64,000 nucleotides of DNA from Haliclona indistincta (lineage: Eukaryota > Porifera > Demospongiae > Haplosclerida > Chalinidae): the NCBI GenBank assembly GCA_964017065.1, contig OZ024785.1:10557086-10621085 (forward strand), read 5' to 3'. A program made the position numbers and the translations under genes. Positions 1 to 11,600 of this stretch are shown piece by piece. Positions within the stretch are counted from its first letter, which is position 1, and the number at the start of each line of letters is the position of its first letter. The notes beneath the pieces are model-generated. The model searched no databases and was not told the origin of the DNA. It saw only the letters and a list, made by a program, of their open reading frames with translations.

Positions 1-1417
1 GTTGCACGAAATTGGTACACATCACTTGATCTATCCCCATTTTGCTGGCAAATGATGAAACTCTTCATAGCTTGCATACACACAACAGAATGGTGTGTGG
101 ATGTTCTCAACACCTTAAAAAGTTATAAACTTATAATTACAAATTATGATAAAAATAGCTGTCAACCCCCAAAAGTTACCCTTTCTAAGCACTGTAGCTA
201 TCATGAAGTAACTGCTTGCCTATCAACGCTGTTCGCAAAATTTAGCGCATTAAAACACGGAATGATCTACCAGTACCATTTAGATTGCCAACATTCAGTG
301 TTAATTATTAACCCTCGGCGCATGCGCGAGGGTTACGGTACTTAGTTTGTCGTTCATTCATTCGTTCTGTCCATCGAGCTGCAGAGACCATCGCTCACTT
401 CTGAAACTCGGTAAAGGTATAAACAGGCTTAGCATGACAATGGCTTGCAATGTGACTCGTGGATTTTGCTAAAGTGCTTTCGTTCTAGAGTTATGTATGG
501 CTGGCTCACCTTTACGGCCATCTTGGACCACTCTGACTACAAACGCGCCCATAGATGACTATCTAGGTACTTGTAGATTCCATCTAAACAGCAGGACAGC
601 TCTGGGGGTGCGTAGACATCTCAAGAAAAAGCCTATCAAAGTCAAGAGCAATGGCTACCTACTCAGTGTTCACGGTCACGCCCACTTGACACACCTTGTC
701 TCGGTTGTGGTCAGCACTTCGCTGTCTTCTGGTTAGCAGTGCAGTTTCAATACCAAGCAGGTTGGCTTTAGCTGCAAAGCTCCTTCTGCAAAGCTAACCA
801 AAGAGCTAACTCTGCAATGTGCAACACGCCGAGGGTTTCGTGAAGGCTGTTCATTTATGGTGCATTGAAACTGTTATTCGTCAAAGTAAACACATCCTAA
901 CACTGATGCAGCATTTCTATTTGAATTATTATAGTGGCACGTTATCAGACGAATGCTTTCTGTTGTATGGGCTAGTAAGTGAGATCCGCCTAATACAGCA
1001 CTTGTGACATTTTTGGCATAGGTGTTAGTCAAAAGCAGAAGTTAATAATGACAGCTCCAGTCATGTATCTTTATACGAGAAGGTTGGGTATAAAAGGGGC
1101 ATGCCCATGGTTAAAAAGGATACACATGTACTTCCTCATGGAAGCGGTTGTGGGTAGCTACTAGCTTGCCAAGACTTCCTACATGTACAACGCACCGCGG
1201 TGACCACACACAACACAATAGACAATACACTGCGCCAAACCGCCAACACGAACGTGCAACGCGATAAGATCTTCATTGCAAATGGCAGAAAGCGGTCTGA
1301 CAAAGAAGCGATCGCGATTGGGAGCACGTTTTCAGCTTGAAATCAATTTTCCAGACAAAGATTCTAAAAAAACTGTTCTTGGGTCGTTTGCGCAGCCTGC
1401 GATGGTTACAGACTAAT
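1..1417. other. REV3L intron sequence, no gene recognised
   Basis: This part of the intron after exon 18 has only short ORFs without recognisable domains. A near-palindrome centred on a GCGCATGCGC core (about 310-334) has arms AACCCTCG/CGAGGGTT and may be a MITE end. The first 30 bases resemble 3391-3420. Confidence 0.4.
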
Positions 1418-1857
1418 ACATAGCTCCGGCGCGAACTCGAATGTCGTTCAGATTTCAATGTTACGCCCACTGCAGATCATGTTTATTCCAATTGGTTGGC
1501 AAAAGCTCTTTCAAGCTGCAATAACTGCGACAAACAACGTTGTAGCGACAATCTGACTGCTGCTATCGTCTTTTCTACTATCCAGAAACTCCGATTTTTT
1601 CAGAAGCGTGTTGCTTTGCCGCCGAGTTGCAAAGCGGAGCTTTTTCGAAAATCGGCGTCAGTCAATTGTAAAAAATGTCTTACGGATTCCTGGATAGTAG
1701 AAACGACGATAGCAGCCGTCAGATTGTCGCTACAACGTTGTTTGCCGCAGTTATTGCAGCTTGAAAACGCTTTTGCCAACCAATTGGAATAAACATGATC
1801 TGCAGTGGGCATAATATTGAAATCTGAACGACATGAGAGTTCGTGCCGGAGCTATGT
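1418..1857. mobile_element. Foldback MITE of about 440 bp
   Basis: Two long arms (about 1418-1600 and 1665-1857) are inverted copies, starting ACATAGCTCCGGCGCGAACT and ending in its near reverse complement. A TA dinucleotide at each tip would suit a Tc1/mariner-like target. There is no coding capacity; open frames on both strands result from the palindrome. Confidence 0.75.
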
Positions 1858-1925
1858 TTAGCTAGCTACCAACCTACTTTCAACCGTAGATCTATGTTTT
1901 AACTCCACAGACTCGCGCTCAATAT

Positions 1926-2783
1926 CAGGGTTCTATCCACTGGGGGGGGTGGAGGGAAAGATCCTCCCCCAAACTCTCCAACTTCCCCCCAAAATTTGCC
2001 ACTAAATTAATGTTAGTGACTTAAATTATGTCAAAGTGTCTCAAAATGGCCATTTTAACCCTTTAATTACTAAATTATCAGGCTGAAATTTTAACCTCGT
2101 AAGTGCTGACCACTTCTCTCGTGAATATCTCGTGTGTCTTTTGTGCTACTGGTCTCAAATTTGCGTCCTTTTACGCCAGTGAGTAGCCGCAATTGCCCAC
2201 ACTCAAGTCAGTCGATATGCCCCTCCCACTTCGAAAGTGAAGCCGACAAAGTGCAACGGCCTCGTCAAATTTTGCTCAAAGTTGGTGCTTTGGGGCTGGA
2301 CACTGAAAAGTACACACAAATAGCAGTGGTTTTGGTGAGTGCAAAATGTAGCCCAGATCATAGAGAATGTCCAAAAATGTGTTTCCGAGCACCTTGAAGC
2401 CGTAAAATGTCCCAATTTTCTTGGCAGCCATTTTGTTTTTCCTAAAATGTTGTGAATTTTGCATTGAAGCCATAGAAATGCCGAAGCCAATACGTTTAGC
2501 GCAGGGGGCGCGCCGAAAACCGGTCAATTTTATGCGGTTATTTGTATTCTTCAATTTGGCTTAATTTCGGAATATTTTAACACTTTTTGATAAAGTTATG
2601 GTGTCGGAAGTATGTATGTCGCCAAAAGGCGACAATAGGGGTTAAAGGTCTAAATTTCAAAATTTTCCCGGGGGGCATGCCCCCACCTTTGAAACCTAGC
2701 GGACTGTAGCTACGTTACAGTCCCATCTCACACCTCTCACTAAAGCCTTCCCCCCCAAAATAAAAATCCTAGATAGAACCCTG
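1926..2783. mobile_element. Non-autonomous DNA transposon, TIR CAGGGTTCTATC, 5 bp TSD
   Basis: The ends are exact inverted copies (CAGGGTTCTATC), flanked by a perfect 5 bp direct repeat AATAT (1921-1925 and 2784-2788). Both subterminal regions are G-rich or C-rich. The interior includes a GTCGCC-AAA-GGCGAC hairpin near 2620 that reappears inverted near 43920. The superfamily is not clear. Confidence 0.8.
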
Positions 2784-3017
2784 AATATGTAGCACGTGGT
2801 TGCTCTTTGTTGGGTACGCATTCGTTTAGATACGTTTTTGTACCTGTTCACTACGAGAAGTTCGTTACAAAAGGCGGGAGTCATTTTCTAATTCAATTTC
2901 AAAACGTGCCGCCATTTTACTGCCCAGGGCACTCCCCTTTTATACGCCAAAGACAGGAAGTGAATGCGTACGCGCGCAATACGCATTTATAGTCAGCCTT
3001 CTCGTTTAAGGTGACGG

Positions 3018-3286
3018 CAAGAGTTCATTACCTAAGAGTATGCAACCGTCAATATACCCCCTAGGACGGCGTTGGACATTTTCTACGTCACAAGTTTACA
3101 CAACCAAGCCAACCTCGGTGATGATAGCATTACCACAGAGTGATGATTATCATTACAGCTGTTGTGAATATCATTAGCATAGCAGCCCTAATGCTTTCTG
3201 CTGTATAAACTTGTGACGTAGAAAATGTCCAACGCCGTCCTAGGGGGTATATTGATGGTTGCATACTCTTAGGTAATGTACTCTTG
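3018..3286. mobile_element. MITE with CAAGAG ends and 7 bp TSD GTGACGG
   Basis: Arms of about 85 bp are near-perfect inverted repeats starting CAAGAGT and including the ATATACCCCCTAGGACGG stretch. The direct repeat GTGACGG lies at 3011-3017 and 3287-3293. It inserted into an older TTAA-GGTGACGG element end. It shares end structure with 26560-27152 and 32703-33278. Confidence 0.85.
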
Positions 3287-3910
3287 GTGACGGGTAACAG
3301 TTTGGCTAATTAATATTCACAAAAAAGTTTTTATTCACTGTGCAAAAAGGGTCATTCCATATCAAATCACCAGACTTTGAAAGTTGAAGTTTCAGAATTG
3401 CACGCAACTTGGTACACATGTTGGGTAGAGTAAGGGTATTACTGTCATGAAATAAAAGTGATCTATTATGAATGGCTTCTGAGATATAGCCAATTGATTA
3501 TCGGACTTTTTAACGAAAATGCCTTCACTACCTATTACTCAAGTCATTGTAACTTTTTATCAGAACATTTCTACTTCATGAGGCTAGTACCATCTTATAG
3601 CTCATTAAACTGGCTTTCACATGAAATGTTGTATGGCTTCAATTTCCAAATTTAGTTATTAATTAACAGATCGTTAAACTTTGACCTACGATATCTCGAA
3701 AAAGGCTGCCTGAATTATTTTTTTTGTTGAGACTGCATAATCATGCCACACTATTGGTCTATTGTTTGCCAGAGTTTAGATTTGGGGCCAGCACGGGCTA
3801 CAGAAATACGTCTAACGAGCTATGAATAATCGGCTAGTAAGAACCAATAATCATGGTAAAACAAACATACGAGTGTACAATTAGTAATAAAACAGTTCAT
3901 TTGTGACTAA

Positions 3911-4391
3911 AGGCGTATCCGCACTGGCGTTCTAATGCGCATTGAAACCGCATTCAATGCGGTTTGGCTTCGTCCGCACTATCCGTAAATTCTCGAACCG
4001 GATTAGATCCAGATTCAATGCGTATTCGTCCCAATCCACTTTCATATGTGGTTTCAAGTCGATCGTAACTGAATTGAGTCTGGGTGTGGCCTCAATCACG
4101 TGGCGTGCTTTGTGAAGACAGCTAACTTGAGCGCTGACTAAGACCGCCTAGTGTGCGCTGGAAGTAAAACAAGGCGTAGGATACATCAGGCTTGCGCTGG
4201 TACGTGACTAGGCTAGTTTCTTTAGCTTTCAGCAAACTGTCGCTTACGTCACATGACGTGATCGACGCCAGCAACTGGCTCGATTCTGCTTGATCTTGTT
4301 CTAGTGCGGACGTGCTCGATGCGGCTTGAATCAGTTTGATCTAAATCAGAGCCAATGCGAATTGAAACCGCTTTTTAGTGCGGATACGCCT
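3911..4391. mobile_element. PIF/Harbinger-like MITE, TSD TAA
   Basis: TIRs begin AGGCGTATCCGCACT, with the TAA target duplication at 3908-3910 and 4392-4394. A 3 bp T-rich or A-rich target is typical of PIF/Harbinger. The interior repeats a degenerate AATGCG(A/G)TTTGAA-type motif. No ORF. Confidence 0.75.
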
Positions 4392-5532
4392 TAAAATACT
4401 ACCAAAACTTATTATTAGATGTTTTGTAACATTAATTTTAAAATTAAATCGAAAATCCATAGAAAATTAACCCCTTTAGTGCTTACTTGATGATGCAATG
4501 TGATTAACTTGTCATTGTTTTGGAGAGCCACGAATTGCTTAACTATACGACTGTAATGAACTCTAGTTTGAAAGGAAATACTCACTGAAGCTCTCTGCAA
4601 AATTTGATGCTCCGTTTTACAACTGCTTCCCAGATCACTAAACGCCATAGACTCTAACCGCGAACGGCCCACAATGTGGGGCCGCCTACGCATAATATGT
4701 AGCATGGTTTGTGGGTAATAGCTAGCGTTTACACAGCACCTGATGTATTAAAACACACTACACACTAGTAAATATATTCATTACATACTAGATTTGCGTG
4801 GGCACAACTGTTACCCAGAACCTTAACTCGATGCATTTGATTGATACTTCCGCTTTTGTTCGTAAACTGTCACCGATCAATGCAAGTATGTTTCTGGTGC
4901 AAATCACATGGTCTAAAAATTGATGATATGCCTATCGATTTAGATAAAGGCCCATTGAGGGCAAAAGTACCTGGAAATAGCATTGCAGGAGTCAGCACAA
5001 GAACTTGTTCAGCTGTATATGTATTCAGCTGTATTTGTTCAACTGTAGGGCAGTTTAACAAGCTCAGCAAAGTGATGCATTGACTTACAAAAGAGTGCTA
5101 CGGTTAAATATATGCTATGGGCAAAATAGCTCTAGCACTTTTCTTCAAACTAATGCATTGCTTTGCCAAACTTGTATACCCACTCTACAGCTAAAAATGC
5201 TTTGTGTAAATTTATCAAGGGTCAGACAACTCTTGGGACAGATCTTTGTTTACTGTACTACTTATGCAAGAGTTCTGTGAAATGTTTCATACACTGCTGC
5301 TCGCTTTTGCTCTTAATGGGGCATAAAATCATTATTTATTGATTTTACGCTCCAAATTGCACAAAAGCATCTAAAAAGATATGTGTTTATACAAGAGTAG
5401 CACCCAACTGTTGTTGTTACAAGAGTAGCGTGCATCTAAAAAGATGATATGTGTTTATACAAGAGTAGCGCCCAACTGTTGTTGGTTTACAAAAACCCTG
5501 AGAAATTGTAGTAAACCATAAATACAACTCAC
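4392..5532. other. REV3L intron, nothing recognised
   Basis: I see no exon or mobile element. Short direct repeats of an AAGAGTAGC unit lie at about 5390-5470, just before the exon 18 donor. Confidence 0.4.
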
Positions 5533-5674
5533 TTGTGATCCTCGTGATAGCACGTTGTAAAACTCAATCCCATATAACCGAGCCATCTCACTGGTTCGTC
5601 CAATCAAATTGAATGATTCAATAAGTCGAAAATTGCCCCGACTGCGTCTAGAATAGTACTCAACAACTTGGTGT
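5533..5674 (-). CDS. REV3L: REV3L exon 18
   Basis: A 142 bp exon encodes LIGRTSEMARLYGIEFYNVL and then SRGSQ, matching LIGKTSEMARLFGIQFLHVL. The donor is GTGAGT in phase 0. No following exon was found between 1 and 5532, so the next one is outside the window. Confidence 0.95.
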
Positions 5675-8600
5675 CTATAACATAAACTTAACATATCAAT
5701 AATTTATCCAGTATGATTTTACCTATATAGTCTGGTTGGGTGTTGGTACCACTGAGTGAGAGTTTTATGAGCGAAGTGTGGAGTCCTCTCATGCAACACA
5801 TGAAATGACACATTCTCATAGCTATAACTAGTAAGAGATACCTAATGATAAGAAATAATTATAGTAATAATTCAATCACAAGCTACATTGATTTATGGAC
5901 ATTACAGAGGCACAATCGCAGTTGCACTACCTCATTTTTTATAAGTCTCCAGAGGTCCAGTAGTATTCTGCCAGTGACGACTACTTCAGATGTTAGCCCA
6001 TAGTACATCATATAATTCACTGCAGGCGAGGCTGAGGCATTCTTGTTGGGCAACGAGTTCACTACAAAGATGAATATTTTCTAAATGTTATATACGTCTA
6101 TTTACAGTACGTGACATACGTTTCACTCAAAATCCTTGCAGATTCATGCGTACGAAATAAAAATGCATGAGGGCAAGTAAATGAATGAAAATCTAGATTT
6201 TAGTGCAAAGAAACTAAGTACTTGCTGATCCGTATCTCATTAGTGTTAACAGAAACATACAACTTATGATACAAATATGTGCACAACAACATACAAGATA
6301 ACACCAAAAGTGCAGATGTCTCGGTGGAGTAGCATGTATGCAATCAGTAGATGAACAAGGCAGCAATTATGCATGCAGTAGATCAGTGGCAGATCTAGGG
6401 TTTGCAAAAAGAGAGGGTGCGCTAGAAAATTTTGATAATTAATAATCATTTATTCATTAAAATCAATCGATTGTATTGTTATTGCAGTTATTCATTGATG
6501 ATGTACGAGCGCATTCGCACGCTAATCATGACAGTCGATTGCTTGCACTTTTCAGGCGCTTGGATCGAGATGCTCTGGCGTTATGCCTAGTGATGCACCG
6601 ATACAGATACCACAAATCGGTATCGGTGAAATTTTGACAGTATCGTTAGAATCGGTATCGGTTCTTAGAGCCCTTTCCTTATCATACATGTGTATGTGTA
6701 CATTATTTTGTCTTTTGGTACAGAAATAGTAGTGCAAGCAAATTGCAAGTGATTTTATTTCTCATGATTCTATTACTTGTTTACTCAAAGTCATACCTTT
6801 TTGAAAAGCATGGATTTGTATCGGTATCGGTCATGATAACTACCATTTTAGTCCTTGGAAACTAGTTATCGGTATCGGTTTTAAAATCTTGTATCGGTGC
6901 ATCACTAGTTATGCCTGTCTAATAGCAAGCCAGATGTGACTGTGTGACGTGTAATTAAGATGTAAATAACAAAATGGAGGACAAGGTTTCAGGGAGCTAT
7001 AGGGCCTTGCTAGTAGCAGATCTATGAAACTTGTAGGCAAGCAGTATGGCAACAGAGGCTATAGCTGTAAAAAATGAAGCCAAGTAAAAAATGCTTATGT
7101 CATGACTGTAACTCTTGTTGCTCGCTCTGACTCACCTGTCGATCAGCTAGTGATCTCGGAAGACGCTTAAGCTTGCTAGTTTCACTGCTGCCTATCGAGT
7201 TGTACAAGCGGTACTATCACAGATCAAGCCTTCAAGTTTCATTGTAGCCATCTGTAGACATTATGAAGGCCTGAGCGTTCGCAACGGCTGTTTAGGTAAT
7301 CAAATCGCACCATAACTCCAAAATAAAGCAAATCTGCCCAATTTTTTTCATGAACTATCAAGATCTACCTGTATTGCAAGTTTCAGTGCTTAGTTGCAAG
7401 TACATGCCAAGATATGCATTGCAAACGAACAGACAAACGAACAGACTACTCTGTGGCTCCGCCCATCGAGGCATAATCACATGTTCCACATATGGATCGT
7501 GCTTGTCTGTGCTGTACAAGTAAGCATGCACAGACACACAACCATAGGTCATATCGAACGTTAATTTTTACATGATTTCGCAAAATTTAAATGGGACAAA
7601 ATTTTTGGTGCATTGCTTTAGCCATATTTCCATGTAGCATGCTCTCAATTTGAATTTTTTTGCGAAATCACCACTTGGCTGAGATATAATGGTCCGCAAA
7701 ATAATATGATCTACGGTAACTACCTGGTATTCTGCTGATTTGACCAAACAAATTAAAGCCCAGGTTAGTAGCCCGCTCATTAAGGTATCCCCAAGAGCTC
7801 ATCTGTATCTCATAACCCACCAGTATATCAGGGTCTACTTCTTGTACTAACTGGACTAGCTGTACAAACAGGTCTAGCTCAGTGTCAGCATACGATACCA
7901 CTACTTGTAGTCCACAATGTTCCAAATAAGGTCTGCTATTTTGATCAAGCACACTACTTGGAGTAGGTGGTTTATGACCCTTAATAGGAGATACTGTAGC
8001 ATGTGCTTTTGTTGAAGTTTGACATTTTCTTCTTAACGGAGACTCTTCCTTGAGTGGAATAGTGTGAAAAGTGTTTACTTTAACTGGGCTAGCGAAATTA
8101 CATCTCTTGAATGCTTCTGGTTCACTGAGATCAACAGCTAGCAAGCCAGTTCTCTCTCTGACATCTCCTGTGAGTGGTTCTGGCCAATCATCATGAATAT
8201 AGTAGGAGATGAAGAGCACAGGATCATACTCTGGGTCAGGTAGAAGAGACCCACGACTAGCAGCATGCACCTCAACACTCAATGTAGTGAGGTGTTGAAC
8301 CTGAAAGAAAGAAAAAATTGATCATACAAATAGAAGAATACATAACACATGTGTTCACGCCTATTACTGTCTTTTTCTCTTGCTCATCTTATTGTTTACA
8401 CTGTCTGTTCTCACTTCCCACTCACACACTCTCATTATTGTAATTTGTATGTATTGTGAATAATAATGAGTTTATGGCAGTAACAACATGGCCGCAACTA
8501 GGGCTGGAACGAGTACTCGGATAACTCGAGTACTCGTTTAATACTGTGCAATCGATTCTTAAAACGCCACTCGAGTACCATGCGCATGCACAGTGTCAAA

Positions 8601-11600
8601 AAACGTGCTGTGACCAATCAGCGCAGATATGCGCGCGCTACAGTATAGCATGCCTAAGAGAAAGCGAACCAGTGTTGTCTGGGAACATTTTGAGTTACCA
8701 GACGTTACTGATAAAGACGGCAAGACAATCAAAAAGGCAGTTTGCTCATTGTGTAACGGACAGCAAATATATACTGGCACCTCAACAAATCTTTTGAATC
8801 AACTCGAAACGAAGCATCCACTTACGTACAAATCAGCCACCGGAGAATCAAGTGAGACTAAGAAAACCAAGCAGAAGACTCTCTCTTTCCCATCGAAGCT
8901 CTGATCTCAATGGAATTACAAATCGGATCGCAGAATTCGTTGCTAGAGATTTGCGTCCAATTGCTACAGTCAACGGTGCTGGCTTTCAACAGTTGATGAA
9001 ATTTTTAGAGCCAGGATACAAAGTCCCATCTCGTACTCATGTCACTACAACATGTATTTACACTTTGATTGCAGAAGAAATGCGAACCACTCTTAGCACG
9101 TCCCACATACACGTTGCTTTGAATACTGATCTATGGACGAGCAAGGCAACCGAGGCATACCTTACTGCCACATTTCATTTTATCAATGATGAATGGGACA
9201 TAGTAAACAGAGTACTACTGACATGTGAGATGCCAGAGAGGCATACAGGAGAACATATTGCTGAGAGGCTTCGTCAAGCTATCACTGAGTGTGATGAGCT
9301 ATTGTTCGCGACAATGCAGCAAATATGAGAGTGGCAGTGGAAGAGACAGGCTGGGATGACATTGGTTGCTTTGGATACACTTTGCAGCTCGCAATTAACA
9401 ACAGACTCTCATCCAATCCATTGACTAGACTAGCTGCTCTTGCACGGAAACTATTAGGCCACTTCAAACACAGTGTTGTCGCCACAACTGCATTGAAGCA
9501 AAACAGACACAAATGAAAATACCATTATACAAAACGTGAGCACTAGATGGAATTCCACATATTTAATGTTTGAAAGACATGTGGAGCAACGCTGTACAAT
9601 CTATGATGAAATGCATGATGATCAGATCACCTCAACTAGTTATAGACATCTCTATCTTAAAGAAGATTAATGGGATCTAATGGAACAAATGGTTACAGCT
9701 CTAAAACCATTGGAAGTGGCAACTACAGCTCTCTGTGAAGCCAAAGAGGTTTCAATATCTTTGATCTACCCAGTTATTAGTGGTCTAATAAAGAAGCACT
9801 TGGTAATGGATGATCAAGACAAACCACATGTGAAATTGTTTAAGAGAACAGTTGTGGAAGAAATTAAGCAACGTTTCAGACTTAACAGCCTCAGCACTGC
9901 TACTAAGGCTGCTGGCAGCCGTTCTCGATCCTCGTTATCATCAACTCAAATTTTTGAATGACGATCAGCGCTCTAGTACTCACATAGCACTGAAAGAAAA
10001 GGTGGAGCAGATCTATCTTAAACGTGGTGATCAACAACAGAGTGAGACTAACACAGCTCAAGTTAATGAAACCAGCAAAATGAAGAAGACTCGCAAGAAT
10101 CATTTAGTATATTGGAGAGGTTGACAAGTATTGGCAGAAACACCACTGAACCATGATGAGAGTTGTCTAGAGTGGTGGAAAAGAAATTCAAGCCGCTTTC
10201 CTGGTGTTGCTGAGCTCGCCAAGCAGCAGCGTTTCAGCTTGAAGCCTGAGAATGCAGACATACTGATATTTTGAAGTCTGTCATGATGTATGCGTTGAGC
10301 CCACCCTACAGCCCCTGTCTGGAGAATCTCTCCGGTACTCCACTTCAAATAAAGAGGATGGCGCCAGGCTAGACATCAGAGCTGCTGGGTTCTGGGGTAG
10401 CAGGCATCAGCAAGCCTACTTTGATGTAAGGGTTTTCAACCCAAATGCTTGCTCCTATCGCCCCCTTGCCCTTGCAACAGCCTACTCAAGACAAGAGAAA
10501 CTCAAGAGATGTCACTACGAACAACGAGTGACTCAAGTTGAGCAAGGTTCCTTTACACCATTGGTATTTTCCACCATTGGAGGTCTTGGCAATGCAGCGG
10601 ATGTCACCTACAAACGGCTTGCCTCCCTCATTGCTTCAAAAAGAGATGTAGATTATGCCACCATTCGCAAGTGGTTAAGAAACAAGATTTCGTTTTCTCT
10701 CCTAAGATCAGCTATCACTTGTCTCCGTGGCTCCCGGTCTTATATTATTAACATTATTATTCTATCTATTAGGGAGGCACGGTAGTGCCTCCCTATGTAG
10801 GGTTGAACGGAAAAACAAGATGGCGGCTACATACAATGTATTAGCGTTCAAACGCTGATATTTCGCCAGGTGATGAATTTATACGTTCAAGGACACTTAG
10901 ATCTGCTCTCTGGCGTTGCCCCGTCTTACTACTGTAAGACTGCAAGGAGAGTGCTTTACACTGTTACTACTGCAAGGAGAGTGCTTTACACTGTTACTAA
11001 AGCGACGAACCTAGAAACGGTGAAAATCGAGTTTCGTCATCTTCGTTTTCTTCTTTCTTTCTTCTTTCTTTCTTCTTCAGCGCGCCTAGCGCCTTCACGC
11101 GAGCAGTGCCGAGACCAAAACACCCACGAACAGTCGTGAAATTCTCCTGGCAGGTGCCTTTTGAACTTTGTTTTTAGCGAAACGGCGATATACATTCCGC
11201 GAGTTCTCGATCGTGATCCATTGTCAGCTAAGTGTTAGACGCCATTATTGTGATTGCGCAATACGCACGTGACCAAGCAGTGGTCAGCGCACGTGACCAA
11301 GCACTACCTTGAGTATCTCCGCACCGTATGGATCACGCAGAACACATAATTATCTGTCTGGAGTCTTCGAAGAACGGTTAGATCGTCTGAACGTATAGGA
11401 TCACCATTCTGGGCTTGCCAGATAATCATAACCGCCGTTCAGATCTGCAAACTAGTGTGGGCGGGGCTCGTATGCACTTCATGCATGCATGTATGCGTAG
11501 GCGAGCTGATATGTACAGCATAATAATTATTTTTAGCTACAAGTTTAAAATTGTTAATAATAAAGAAAAGCCATCAACAACAGGAAAACTAAATCAATGA

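Noticed and set aside
2203..2554. Overlapping minus-strand ORFs of 92 and 95 codons
   Set aside because: They lie inside a non-autonomous TIR element and match no family I know.
4870..5083. Candidate extra REV3L exon on the minus strand
   Set aside because: Translation shows no similarity to the block that should follow exon 18, and no matching splice sites and phase were found.
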